Notes under the pieces: model-generated
What the model saw: the letters and a program-made list of their open reading frames with translations, nothing else
Told to the model about the DNA's origin: nothing
Database searches by the model: none
Translations under genes and position numbers: made by a program
Shown: in pieces, positions 1-12,150 of the stretch
How the letters are laid out: each line of letters opens with the position of its first letter
Position numbering within the stretch: position 1 is the first letter of the stretch
Assembly (NCBI RefSeq): GCF_000327385.1
Contig: NW_008707425.1
Location: forward strand, 540,081-604,080
Direction: 5' to 3'
Source: Lottia gigantea
Taxonomy: Eukaryota; Mollusca; Gastropoda; Lottiidae
Length of the DNA stretch: 64,000 nt

Positions 1-864
1 AATAGGCCAACATAAATCATACGAAGTCATATGCCTGTCTTACCATGTCAGAATATTACAAAAAATATTAAAGGTGTCCTTTGGGTAAATTGCTTAAAAC
101 AGCCTTGAGGTAAAGGCAGTAGCGTAGCGAGGATTTTATTGACTGAGAGCCATCCGAGTGTGTAGGTTCCCTTTTTCGGATTTTAGATGACACTAGGCCT
201 AGTCATGGATGTAACTATGAGCCCCCAAACCCCCCCCCCCCCCCCACCCTCTAAATAAGTTTATTCTATCTTCTCTATACGGACAGCTAAAGCTGATCTC
301 TTTCACCTCTAAGAATATACCAATTTAGACGAATACACCCCTTTATGATAATAAAAAAGAACATGTATAACATCAAAGTTTAGTAAACGCAATAAAATCA
401 ATTGGATTAACATGGAGCTTACCTATAATTGTATAATAACAAACAGTAAGTTAAATCGTTTATACTTATGTATTATAATAATACCCCTAGATTATGTACT
501 TAACAAAGATATTTTCCATAGCAAACAAACAATACTGTCAACTATTTGGTCCTTACTTAATGCAGGTTTAATAATAACAATGAACCTTATTAATAGAGGT
601 ATTATAGCGCGGGGTTACTTTGACACATAATTCGGGAATAGGGCTTTATGTGACAAGTTTGTTTTCATTGTAAAAATATTTTGGTAAAATATAGTTTTGT
701 GACAGTCGCAGAAGCAGGATTAACGTTTTTAAAAAAAGATGCGTAAATGTGTACAGTAAAACAAATTTGGTTTCAAAGTAGATCTACCTTAGGTGAACAC
801 GGTTCAGTTTTTTAGTTCAACGAAACACCAATTTGGTAGATATCTACAGAAAAAGAAGAACAGC
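1..864. other. Intergenic, AT-rich; one poly-C run
   Basis: No coding region is supported here. The only conspicuous structure is an uninterrupted run of 16 C at 230-245, inside a C-rich stretch from about 221, a likely length-variable homopolymer. A short acceptor-like TTAG lies at about 789-792, just upstream of the open frame of the next gene, but its polypyrimidine tract is poor. Confidence 0.5.
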
Positions 865-1407
865 ATGGAAATAAATTGTGAACTCAGTCGACCAATAGAT
901 TCGAATGTGACACCGAGAAAGGGGTTCCAAGGATCATATATCAGGAAAAAGACACAGAATTTTAACCACGAGTTCAACCGTCGATTGTCGACAAGGGATG
1001 CGAAGGTAACTAAAGATGAAGTAAGGCCTCAGACTGACTTGAGAATCACAGTGGAAAAGGAGATTCCGCATAATCCTAAAGAAACTATTAGCAAAGTCAA
1101 ACAGTTGGAAAAAATAACAGAAAGAATTTTAAGTGAAAATCTTCATAATACGGACTATAATGCCATTCACTGCAAAGAAAAAAGTCAACTGTTGGCTTCT
1201 TTAATTATGGACCGTATTAAAAATGTAGTGGAAAGCAGTTTTAAAATTGTTGCTGCTGTGAGTATAGGTAGTTTAACAGAACAACCAGGCATGCAATTTG
1301 GTAGTCGTTGTCTGTGGAACAAAGAAACGGACCATTTTATTAGTGTTAAATACTCGAATAATCATATATTTGCGGTGGCTATGGTATATTGTTTGTATTT
1401 TGAATAA
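865..1407 (+). CDS. TCTEX1-domain dynein light chain family protein (DYNLT/TCTEX1D type)
   Basis: A single open exon of 180 aa from the first ATG. The basic, low-complexity N-terminal half (about residues 1-70) is followed by a TCTEX1 domain (about 74-180). Its typical features are an amphipathic helix with KxLEKITERIL, then helix residues LIMDRIK, then the strand FKIVAAVSIG, the SRCLWN motif and the terminal strands ending VYCLYFE. The SRCLW...D and VY..YFE pattern is that of the longer TCTEX1D/DYNLT2-5 branch rather than the about 113-aa DYNLT1/3 core. Such proteins are light chains of axonemal or intraflagellar dynein. The frame stays open 24 codons upstream of the chosen ATG to about 793, so a non-coding or coding upstream exon cannot be excluded. 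An AATAAA lies at about 1716. No intron is visible; the gene could be a natural single-exon member or a retrocopy, and no poly(A) remnant was seen. Confidence 0.85.
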   Translation: MEINCELSRPIDSNVTPRKGFQGSYIRKKTQNFNHEFNRRLSTRDAKVTKDEVRPQTDLRITVEKEIPHNPKETISKVKQLEKITERILSENLHNTDYNAIHCKEKSQLLASLIMDRIKNVVESSFKIVAAVSIGSLTEQPGMQFGSRCLWNKETDHFISVKYSNNHIFAVAMVYCLYFE

Positions 1408-3146
1408 GGTTTGATTGTTGGTATTTTGATATTGTTGTTGTTTTGGTATTAAATTGTTCAAATCGAACTCTGTTTATTTTTAATATTCGTATTCATACTA
1501 CTCAAATAATGCGTTTTCAATGAAAAAGACATTGTAGTGTCTATATTTTATATAGTTCAATGACAAACTGTCCCCAAGCAGTCTATGTTAGTACCCTGTG
1601 ACCACATCACCTTCTACCATGGCTGCGTGTGTTGTATCAGAAATGACAGTGGTCCGAAAATTTGATATCTAGTTGTTATTTTCTCCCATTGACCACCCTT
1701 ATATACTTATATATTAATAAAATGTAATCAAATTGGACAAGAATATTAAATGACCAATGGCAATATTCTATAATGACGAGGATTTGTTTATCGACAACTC
1801 TACCAAACCAACAGTAACGATTCTTATGGATCCTGCCACATGCGCATGCATATGGAATAGTTCAAAGAGACCATTGTGCCAAGGAAAGTCTCATTAAGGA
1901 GAATATTGAACCTGTACAGCACTCTTTATTTATATTTCTGCAGACATTGGCTGACAAGCACATGCAGTAACCGCTTGATACCCGATTGATCCAAAGTTAC
2001 CACACCAAAATAAAACCAAACCACCAATCTGCAACAATCTGCTTACTGGTAACCAGACTACTCAGCAATAACGTCCTCGCCACTCATAATGAGCTTCGGA
2101 AATCGAGTTACTCACACGACACCACCAAGGGTCGATTGCTCTTCTACCAAAACAACAGCAAAAAAACAACCAATTGATCCAGATCCAACCACTAAGTACA
2201 TGTGCCATGACTTTCAATACATAGTCTGGTTGATAAGAATCTTCTGAAATCGGAGGTTAACTTATCATCTACCAACCAACCAATAACATTATGTAGTTGG
2301 ACGTTTGCATGCTAAACTGAGCCACCAATTACATCCTGACGTAGGTCCAGTTATTTCATCAGATTTTTCAGCCTGGTTTCCACAGAAGGTGATACAGTTC
2401 GGAGGGGCTGGAATGGGTTTGGACAATAAACTGATACTTGGTAGTCATTGACAGTAAGTAATCTAAAAAGAGCAAAACGATTACACAGTACCAGTCTTCA
2501 TTTGGCCATCAGGTGAAGGAAATCATTTCTACTTTTATAATATGCCACCTTTCGCGGTATTTACGGAGAGGGTCATGGTTTCCAATAAGAACTTAGGCTA
2601 ACCCGGCTTTGCCTTCCATCCTACCTCCTCGTTCAAATTTGACATAGGGAAAGAATTGCTTGTGAGCTCACTCTACCCCACTCTTTTGACAATTCTGTGC
2701 CTCTATTCAGACTTTCACCTTCACCTTAAACACCAACAACATTGACGCTAAAGATCACAATTGAGAAAAATATTAGACCATACATCATCAATATCAAACA
2801 TTATGTTGTGTTAAGAAGACATTTGAATTAGTTGTCACCAATAATGCGTCTCGAGGGAAATTTTAAATCTAACATTTTACACACCTTCCACAAACGTGAT
2901 GTCTCACATACAACAACAACCCGACTGAAAATACAGCTCTCAAGATTGTTCTCAGTAAATTTTACAATGGTTACTTCACCCAAACTACAAATTTAACCAA
3001 TAGCCATGATTGACTGCGAATTGTTGGTAGTGATTTCGGGCTTCTTTGAACATTGAATAGCAAAGTAAGCCTGCGTCTAAGAGCTGTAGATTAAATGGCA
3101 TTAATACAACAATAGTATCATCAAAGTCAAACTGGCATTAAAGTGA
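1408..3146. other. Intergenic, no gene recognised
   Basis: AT-rich sequence with only short open frames of no recognisable family. It includes the probable 3' untranslated region of the TCTEX1 gene up to the AATAAA near 1716. A stretch around 2370-2455 begins after TTTTTCAG and ends before TAAGTA, but its three frames give nothing recognisable. Confidence 0.4.
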
Positions 3147-3148
3147 TA

Positions 3149-3455
3149 CTACGTCTTAGAATGAACATAAAATTTAAGTTCTCAAGAATGGTCAATATGA
3201 GTATATATTCTTAAGTGAACTTACTGATATCATAAAGTTACAACAGAATCCTTATAAAATCTGGGAAATTAGAAAATTCATAAAACTAAGTAATTATTGA
3301 AAAACGCTTAATCTTAATATTAAGTTTTTTGGATTTATCGGATTATATAAGTATCCTGTTATGTTATTTATGACACCAGGTATATCTACTGATGAATACA
3401 TGCTCTAATTGACCAAGTTTAAAATTCTTAATTTTATGTTCATTCTAAGACGTAG
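3149..3455. mobile_element. MITE with about 28-bp terminal inverted repeats and TA target duplication
   Basis: The left end CTACGTCTTAGAATGAACAT (from 3149) is matched in inverse by the right end (to 3455). The arms continue through ATAAAATT for about 28 bp with almost no mismatch. TA dinucleotides flank both ends (3147-3148 and 3456-3457), the target-site duplication of Tc1/mariner elements. The 307-bp interior is AT-rich and has no open frame, so this is a non-autonomous element. Family assignment rests on the TA duplication only. Confidence 0.7.
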
Positions 3456-4390
3456 TATGCCTGTTCGGAATTGGTCATCATATTATGATTAAGTAGTCTA
3501 TAGAAAATGAACGAAAGGGAATATCAATGTGTATGTATGATATTCGCTTTGAAAAATTTCCCATGGATCCAGCTGTAAGTCCTAAATCGGAACGGGTAGT
3601 CTAAGAAATATCTATGATATCAGTGAAAGGCCAGCTGGTATGCAGTATCATCGAAAATCGATCAAATCTATCAAATACATAGCTTAGTTGTCAACTCGGG
3701 AGTCCCTTTGCGAAAGTCCGACAAATATGGTACCTTTATGAAATGATTGTAAACTAAGTTATTAATACTTTTATTCTGGATAACGGTAACCAAAATCTGA
3801 AATGCCTCAGACCATCTTTAAAATCCAGACTTGATGAAATGAGGTTTTACAGTTAATTTCTGATGAAGTACATAGACAATCTGTCTCAACAACTTCTTTG
3901 TTTTTGACATTTCTAACAAATTAAGACTTTGTTATTAGACCAAAGAAATGTTAAGCAACACTTGATTCACAAGTCTTTTAAGAAAAAATATCACAGCAAG
4001 TAAATTTTGACTATGTTAATTGCGAAGATGAAGAGGGTTTTAAGAAATTACAACACTGCTAACAAAGAAGACACTACTGGTTTCGACGAAGGAAGGGTTC
4101 GAGTTCGAGTTGAGATCTATGGTGCTGCATACTTCATTTAGAAAATAGAAGATGATCTATCTACTGTTTATGATTGCTTGGGTGTTTTCTTCTTCTGATC
4201 TTCGTTAATTTGTATTCAATCTGCATTAATACCAACGACTCGTTTACCAAGTTGTCAAAGGTCTAATTGTTGGAGTATGGTGCATTCTCATCTTTTAATG
4301 AGAATTTTTTGTATTAAGCTACTACAAAGCACAAGCTGACTATCTTACTTGCTCGATTACTAGTGGTATTGAACGAGACAACAAAGGGTG

Positions 4391-4726
4391 CTATGCCTGG
4401 GGCCGTCAGTGAGTTAGACGCTTGCTCGCTCCAGGGTTCAATCCCGGTCGAGATGGTACCTTCTTCAGCCCGACCCCCTTTAAGTGATGCAGGCAGGAAA
4501 GAGGGATTGGAAAAGGAAAAAGCGTCTAGTCGTTCGGATGTGACATTAAACCGAGGCCCCGTGTGCTACAGACTGTGCACGTTAAAGATCCCTCAACAGT
4601 TGAAAATCGAAAAAGAGCAGGCTAATGCCACTGTTCTGGCCAAATTTCCCCCATTGCACCCTGCATTGCGTTGCCTGTCTTCATTAGACCACATGGTGCA
4701 GAAAAGTAAGAAGTAAAACTCCATTC
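4391..4726 (+). mobile_element. tRNA-derived SINE (family S1), full-length-like copy
   Basis: The head at about 4391-4455 carries a box-A-like GTCAGTGAGTTAGACGC and a box B GGTTCAATCCC. Together they look like a degenerate tRNA with an internal Pol III promoter. The conserved body (CGTTCGGATGTGACATTAAA, then GTGCACGTTAAAGA) and the tail GTAAAACTCCATT recur, inverted, at about 14284, 26055 and 34444. The apparent 117-codon reading frame across this element is fortuitous. I cannot name the SINE family with confidence. Confidence 0.8.
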
Positions 4727-7354
4727 GCTACATCTTTTGCATTATGGTGAATGTTAAGTTTTATTGGTCTTGCTGTTGTTAGTTTCTCAATCCAGTGGAC
4801 TTCGCTAGTTTGATAGAATTTCGTGTTGTCAACTTATATTCTCTGATAGATAGTTCAGTACAACCATTGATGATTTCTGTCCTGCGTTCACAAAATGGCT
4901 TTAATAGGATTTAAAACCGTCCCATCTACTCTGCTTTTATGACAATACTGTAATTTTACTCAGTAAAACGCCCTTGCGATGTAGATGGAGCTAATGCAAA
5001 ATTTTTATACCGAAATGTATTGTAGATGATTGAAATTTAGCTGGAAAAACTAATGCTTATCCCTTTAAATAAAGCATTTACCCCAAAGAAATAACCCACA
5101 AACTATCGTTATAAAGAAGTCAATGAACGGCAGTTAGGCTAGAACTAATATTGACATTAAACTCACTTGATTGCCATTGTGTATATCCAAATGTCCAATG
5201 TCTAGCATTGAGATCGACGTGGTTGTCAGAAAAGTATTAAGGGAATAAGCGTAATTCAATTGTCAACTCCAGACACAAGTTCTTTTTAATCACACTAACA
5301 TTGTTGATTTTTAGATCTCGTTTCTTATATAAAGTTAATCAATGACAATAAATTGAAAGAATAGTCTAAACCATTCCACTGACAATATGACTGAAATTGA
5401 TTTAGTAAGACTACCAATGACACAATACGTGTATCTTTTATAATCTCAACTTTAAATCATTCCGTGTATATCAGAATCCGACAAAGATATATTCTTGTGG
5501 GACTTGTGAACACGTAGAGTAGTATATTGAATTTCAGCTTTTGTCAATAATCAAATTTTTGGTGAATTCGAATATCAGATTCAAAATAGTCACAGCTGGC
5601 AATGATAAAAATTAAGGCTGGTATTGCGACTAAAAATCGTATTGCGATATAATGCGATACACCTCCTTGTATTGCAATATGTATTGTGATATATATTTCA
5701 GCTTTTTTTTAAAATTTGTGAGCAACTTTCTTTGTTGATCTTCACATAAAAAGTGAAAGTAGATTTAAAATATCGTAAATATTGATACGCACAGATCGTT
5801 ACCGATATCTAGTTCTGAATCTCCCATATCGGAATATATAGGTATATCGATTATTTCCGACAGCCCTAAAAAAAAAAAGGTTAAATTCGTATGTTGCACC
5901 TTTCTCCTAGAAACTTAAATAAAACATCTTATATATTAGCAGAAAATTGCACTGAAAAAATAGATGCATTTTTTTTAAAAATGTTTGTGTCTTGAGTGAC
6001 ACGCTGAGATTTCTAATGATTTTAAACTCTGAAACAAGCAGTTATTTTCTTGAGAGTTTTGTACTCAATCTTTCCATTTTGTCGTAGTAAATATTATTCT
6101 GTTGCCATCACAGTTTAGAATTGAATTGTGCTAGCTAATCAATGTTATAGCATACGAACAAAGAAAAATGTCCTAAATATATACTAGAAAAGCAACTTGA
6201 AGTGGAACTGCTTCCATCAGTCGACTCATAATTCTTTTTTATTCATTTTGTACAAGTGAAATTCTTGCTATTTTGCAATGTTTATGATAAAAATAATTTT
6301 ATTGTAGCTATCATCGAGTAAAAGATGCACAAATCGAGTAAAAGATGCACGAATTAAAATTCAAACAGATTAAAAAAGGCACTAAGTTGAATCAACTGGT
6401 CAACGAAAATCTTGTTAATCTTCCTTTGCCAAATTATATGGAGTTAACTCTCACAAGAGGTCCCATATAGGAAAAGTTGCAACAGATTATGTAAAGATTG
6501 ATCATGGGACGCCGAGAATCTGTCACTGTAAAGTGCTTTGGTACCCAGAGGGTCAACCGACGATCGGCCTTTACTATGTCCTGTCAGGCAATATTTTCCA
6601 GTATGGTTGCTGTTGAAGAACTTCTCGCTGGTCATTAACGATGCTCATTCAGGTTGGCTGGATTTCTACTGCCCACTTGGTATCATTGACAGCATGTTGG
6701 AGTAAGCGCTTTCAGTTATAGGTGCTTGATCTGTGACGGTAACCTTTCGGCTGATGGTAGTAACCATAAACGTCGCTATCGAGATAGATAGGTTAACGAA
6801 AAGACTACCATTCCCAATTAAAAACCAATCTTTCATAAGGCAATGGATAGATACGATACCAATGCATGATACAGAGTTAAACAAGGCCAAGGGCACGAAG
6901 CAATACATGAACCTATCGATATGTACACGTGCTTACTACATACGCATTAGCCGATTGTTGGTAGCCATGAACCCCTTCATTACTTGCGCATGAAAACGCG
7001 AGAAAGATAAGTTAACCCCCGTAATGTTTTAAAATAACCATGATAAAATATGCTTAATGATGATAATTTTCATAATTTTCAATAATGACATTAATTATAA
7101 GATATACCCGTTTGAACTCTTGACAGTTACATCAATATAATGTTAATTAATGATTGAAAATAGACAGTGGGAAATGATCCACTCGTTAATTGGTATATAA
7201 TTAACCCAAATATAAAAGCTGTTGGTGTACTTTATCCTACCCTACATAATCATATATCGAGTTATTTCCTGGAATAAGGAAGCATGCATATTTTAACAGT
7301 ATTTTTTAGGATATACTCTATTAGATTCCATTGTGCAAGAACACATTTGAGTTA
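4727..7354. other. Intergenic, no gene recognised
   Basis: AT-rich. Around 6440-6990 both strands carry moderately long hydrophobic frames, including a possible degraded membrane-protein segment on the minus strand, but no family could be recognised and stops interrupt it. Around 5630-5850 there is a run of repeated ATTGCGATAT-type words. Confidence 0.4.
6313..6352. repeat. Two tandem copies of a 20-bp unit
   Basis: ATCGAGTAAAAGATGCACAA is followed at once by a copy with one mismatch. A simple local duplication. Confidence 0.75.
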
Positions 7355-7356
7355 TA

Positions 7357-7545
7357 CTGTGGCTCACATACGACATATTATTTCACTTTTAATTTTTAAT
7401 TACAAACTTTAATTTTGACCTAGATGAAAATGATTTCAACCTAGGTGAAAATAATGTCCACTTAGATGATAATTCAACGAATCTTGTAAAAAATGTTTTT
7501 AATTAAAAATAAAAAGTGGAAAATGTCGTATGTGAGCCACCGTAG
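7357..7545. mobile_element. Short MITE with about 40-bp TIRs and TA flanks
   Basis: Left arm GTGGCTCACATACGACAT (about 7359-7376) and its inverse at the right end (ATGTCGTATGTGAGCCAC, about 7523-7540) begin long imperfect inverted arms that continue through the AT-rich word TTTTAATTTTTAATTA. The outermost bases are CTGT on the left and, inverted, CTACGG on the right. TA dinucleotides flank both ends (7355-7356, 7546-7547), fitting a mariner-type MITE. The centre contains three degenerate copies of a CCTAGATGAAAAT-like word. Confidence 0.7.
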
Positions 7546-8547
7546 TACGTAGAGTTATGTTTTCGCGCGGTAAAATATTCCTGTTGTTGATTAAGTCAAT
7601 TTGTTGGCTTACTTGGCTCCAACGGCAACACATACCTATATTGGAAATTTTATACCCATACTATCAGTCCCAACCCTTTAATTCCGCAGCTCGTGTTCAC
7701 AGCTGAGATAAGCTCTTCTCAAATAATTACTATATACGCTTATGTGTGGAAGCAATTAAAGCTACAGTGTATTCCACATAGCTGCTGTAAATGTTCAAAA
7801 TCTACGAATGCGATGCGATTTAGATTATGTAGATGCTTATTATATTGGCAACCACAGATTCAAACCTCATTATTGTTTATTGTGAAATCAAACGAACAAA
7901 TGATTCATGTCTTTATATTAGCCTCGGGTTTCGTCATATGATTTTGACAGTATGTCCAGTGCAGTTGAACGTTGATCATACGCTTTAGGGTTCAATATGA
8001 GAATCTTTCAGAAAATCTGATATAGCAAATTAAGTGAGCTATTTCCAATAAGTAAGTTTCTTCCTGTAAAACTTCAGATAGACGAGATGATGTCTATGAT
8101 ATGAATAAGTCACGGTTGTGAGCAGAGCTTTAGATAGTTTAAATTTGTAATTTAAATTTTCATGGTTGCTGATGATTGAGGTTTTTTTTAAGTGTTAGTA
8201 TGCTAGAAAATTTACCTGTGAATGAAAAATTGACGATTTTGTGGTCAGTTCACAATTCACAGCTTCGCCTTCATGGTGAAATGGGATAGCAAGGATTGAC
8301 TTTTCACCTTTTTTCGTGCAGCTTCTCTAAATTAGCAGATATGATACCTTTTCATCTTATGTTTTATCTAACATTTTGTGCTATGCAATGTATGTGGAAG
8401 ACAAGATAACTTCCAGGTTTCGCCTCATCTGAACTATTACATGCATCCCGATGCTAGCCACTCCGATAGACAATACTGAGAAAGATAAAATATAAAAATT
8501 AAACATGCCCTTAGAGCATGTACAATCAGTGAAAGCTAAATAGTGTT

Positions 8548-8657
8548 GTGTCATCAAGAATTATTGGGTGTTAATGTTAATGTTATTTCCCTGGTGAAAA
8601 AGGTGTCATCAAGAATTATTTGGTGTTAATGTTAATGTTATTTCCCTGGTGAAAAAG
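8548..8657. repeat. Tandem duplication of a 55-bp unit
   Basis: Two adjacent copies (8548-8602 and 8603-8657) start GTGTCATCAAGAATTATT and end CCTGGTGAAAAAG. I see a single mismatch between them (GGGTG versus TGGTG), so the duplication is recent. Each unit also contains a smaller internal repeat, TTAATG twice. Confidence 0.9.
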
Positions 8658-8940
8658 GAACTAATCCTAGTTTCATGTGTTTAAACACCTTTGACCCGCT
8701 AACCTAAAACAGTCTTTGTTAGTATTTCTTATAAATTGTTACCTATGCTGAATGTCGTCCCCCAATTTGTCATACGTCTATTTGTAATATAGGATATGAA
8801 TGAGGTACTTATCATGATCGTTACATGTTATTAAGAACACCTGAGACAAGGAAAAAAATTTAAAGACCAAACATTTCGTTGAATATTTCATACAGTAATT
8901 GTTACTACTGCCAAATATTTTTTTATTTAAAATAATCAGG

Positions 8941-8976
8941 GGGCGTATATTACCTTGCCTGGCAAGCTATCTTTGA
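8941..8976 (+). repeat. Short fragment of dispersed repeat family D
   Basis: GGGCGTATATTACCTTGCC followed by TGGCAAGCTATCTTT matches the 3' ends of the longer family-D copies near 27435-27475 and 45058-45095. Only this terminal segment is recognisable here. Confidence 0.6.
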
Positions 8977-10255
8977 CAATGTTCATTGTAAGAAACTTAA
9001 ATTGATAAAAGATGTAATTAATAGTTTCATTCTACAATCTTTTGCTATCAACGAATAATGAATAATAGAAATACGAACTGCAGATGTATCACTGTGTTAT
9101 CATTGTCTTTGCAACTGAAAGGGCACACTCTGAAAGACTATTTTGACGAACAAATATATCATGCCGACAATTCTACTTATCTACTTCAAATTTCCGAATC
9201 ATAAAACTAGCATACCCCATAATTATAAACACCCACAGAAAAGATTTCGACAAAAGCATGCTGTGGCCAGTTGTATTTTAAGGATGCAGCTTCTACAGAA
9301 AGATGATACTTTGTATATAATTCATAGTTGTCTGGGAGATATATTGTGATTATGAAGAAATGATAAATTAATTATATTCGTGTGTGTTTAATGCTATTAT
9401 TTCTGATATGGAATGGTATTTATGGAATATAATTTGTGCATTATTAGTAACATAATGACATGGTATAATTAAAATTGTGATATCTGGTATTAAAGATTCC
9501 AAAGAGAGTTTCCTATCCTCAGGCGTATGTATTACTGGAAATCTGAACTATAGAAATATTGTAACAGAACCTGAAACATGTTGTTATACTGAGTTTCACG
9601 CAGTGCGATCTTCATAGAACTGGATAACTGGAAATCTGGTGTAGAAGCTGCAAGTATCCAGTATACAAAATGGACTAGGAATCTTCTAAAACCCAATTAC
9701 CTACACAAAATCGGACAGTCTTTTTTTATATAAACAATATTTATTAACATAATAGGATAGGAAAACAGGCTTTCGCCTATAGTACCCTCTGCTAAAGATT
9801 GGATAGTCTGAACTAAAAGAAGAAAGAAAGCTAGCTCAGTGACATTCCACTATTCCTGTACCCAAATATAACCTTTGCGACAGCAAATGGTAGCTGTTGT
9901 CTTAACCCATATTTAACCAACTTTTTTTTAATCAACAAAACACAATTATTTATGTTTATCTAGTATACTCAAGATATGAAATAGGTTTAGAAAGTTAATT
10001 GTTGAATAATTCTAAGAATAGGAGAGGATCTTTATTTCGTCCCACAAATCAGACTGTTGAAACTGAGTAATGTTTACGTTCAAATAACAATACTCATTAT
10101 TCAAAATTTATTAATCAACTTTAATAATATTTAATTCCATTATAATATTACATCATTTTCATCAAAATTCATCAAAATATTTTAGTATTATCATTCATGT
10201 TTTCTGAAAGTCATGAATCAGTATGTTCAGTTCAGTTTCCTTGTCGATGCAAAGC

Positions 10256-12150
10256 TTAAAAATGTAAATGAATGGGAACGTTGCATTTTCCACACATCAT
10301 CATGGTCTTTTTTCCACATTCTGCACATCTTCTCTGAGTACCACCAGAAGCGATGTAGTGGTTGCGGCCGTCTGTCCTCACATCAAGGGGAACCTTTTTG
10401 TCACATCGCCTAGCATGTGTTGAAGGTGGTCGACCAATATGGCGAGCTGCTGTTTATCTCCTTAAATATACATCAACGATTTCTCTCTTGAATTTCAATT
10501 GATCTATATTATGACATTTTCGGTACAGAAGCCAAGCATTTTGGGCCATGGTATCTAAAAGGAATGCAAATAGTGGCCACCACCACTTTTTAGTTCTCAT
10601 GTCCATTCGGTCAACTCCACCCATGGTATTGTTGTAAACTTTGACAAGCGCGGGCTGATCAACAAGAATGTGAGCTTTTTCTTTAGCACAAAAACGCCTA
10701 GCTTTTTCTGTTGGAAAGACATGGTCGGTATTTGATGCCAAGGTTACAACATTATTATCGTTCCAGTTGACCAATAAAACACCATTTTTGTCGTCGTACC
10801 TGTAGTCAAAACTTCCCCTACGTTGTTTTCCAAGATCTTGGGTAGGTGTAATAGGACACTTTTGAAGACGATTAGATCGTATGGTACCAGTAGCACCTAT
10901 TCCAGCATCAGCCAAATCAGACAATAACTTTACGGTTGTAAAGAAGTTATCAAATGTAACTTGGCAAGCCATTTGGCAAACAACTCAGGAGATTAGTGAC
11001 TACGGAATAACCCAACCCATTTGTTTTGTCATAGCCTGCACTTGCGCCCTGGTAGGGATCTAATTGAATCATGTAACCATCAGTAGTGGATAGAACCCAA
11101 GATTTATAGCCAAAACGAATTGGTTTGTTTCGAATGCATTGCTTGGCTCCATGTCTGCCAAAATAAGATATCATGCTCTCATCTATTGACATGTGCTGCT
11201 TCAGGGGGTAATATTTGACACATCTTTCATTAACAAGATCAATGAGCGGTCTAACTTTGGCAAACTTATCGTTCTGTTTTAAATTATTATTATCGGCAAG
11301 ATGTAGATATTTCATGATATTATTGAACCGGTTTCTGGACATTGCTTCTGATACAGCCTCATTTTGCACATCAGCTTTAAGCTCCCAGTACATATTGCGA
11401 CGTGGTAATGGAGCATACCCAGAAATATACAAAATTGCAATAAACAGATGAATTTCATCGTATGATGTTTTGAAATGGTGATCGCTTTTCTCCTTAGCAT
11501 ACTTGTTTGTTTCATTTACAAGCAATTCAACAACTTGGTCATCTAAAAACCATTCAAAAATAGTTGTTGGAGAAACAGATGCTGATAGGAATTCAGGTGG
11601 AGCTTGGTCCCAGATTCGTTGAGTTGTCAAATTCTGTTGAATGTCCCTTTTTCTCCATTGTGATGGTGGTCCTTCATCGAGATTCTGAAATTAAATTATT
11701 GTAAGACTAGTAGGTTTAAAAATTATAAGCATAGCACCGGAAAGTGATATAATATGTTTGGTACGAGGGCAATAGTGTTTTCCCAAACCAGTAACTTTAG
11801 GTCGCATTGTGTGGGATTTTAATACTCATCGAGATCTGTTAGAAGAGTTGTGTGAACAGAGACTGTTGGAACACGACAACATGGTGCGTTTTCCGGAAAG
11901 ACAATCAGGATATTTGCTTTGAATTCGTATTCAATGTGGACGTGGTATCATTTGGCCCATGACATAACTCTATTGACTACTTACCGGTACATGTACATGA
12001 TTGGGCGTATCATCGTCAACTGCGCTTAATGAGACTTCTTCACCAGACATAAGCTGAACGACGACATCTGCTTGGGCGAGAAGTTGCTGTTTAGATAGAT
12101 TGTTGATTCCAGCACCATTGTCCTCGTCACCACTATCCTCGTCTGAAAGT
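10256..12150 (-). pseudogene. Decayed piggyBac transposase with a probable intron
   Basis: The transposase of a piggyBac-superfamily DNA transposon (TTAA cut-and-paste). Going downstream on the minus strand there are these parts. An acidic N-terminal exon (about 12150-11985, SDEDSGDEDNG) ends at a GTAAGT donor. After a 300-bp intron with a TTTCAG acceptor, the main exon begins at 11684, and the junction is in phase 0. The DDE core shows the three expected acidic sites: MSIDES (first Asp), FDNFFTT (second) and GGVDRMD (third). A C-terminal cysteine-rich domain (CDKK, CAECGKK, CGKC) lies at 10414-10256. The copy is inactive. A one-base frame change lies between about 10950 and 10975, just before FDNFFTT, and an in-frame stop at 10454-10456 separates the core from the cysteine-rich domain. 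Terminal repeats could not be fixed; a TTAA at 12690-12693 is a weak candidate for the 5' end. Confidence 0.85.

Larger units (their letters stand above)
7548..10255. other. Intergenic, no gene recognised
   Basis: AT-rich, with short open frames only. It contains the 55-bp duplication at 8548 and the repeat-family-D end at 8941, listed separately. No coding exon or RNA gene is supported. Confidence 0.4.

Noticed and set aside
4391-4455. tRNA gene
   Set aside because: Boxes A and B are present but the arms do not pair as a tRNA and the sequence continues into the SINE body.
4363-4716. 117-codon plus-strand reading frame
   Set aside because: It runs through SINE S1, including its tRNA-like head; sequence matching other S1 copies explains it fully.
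6444-6990. Possible membrane-protein exon on the minus strand
   Set aside because: Hydrophobic but no family motif, and stops separate the pieces; not enough to call even a pseudogene.
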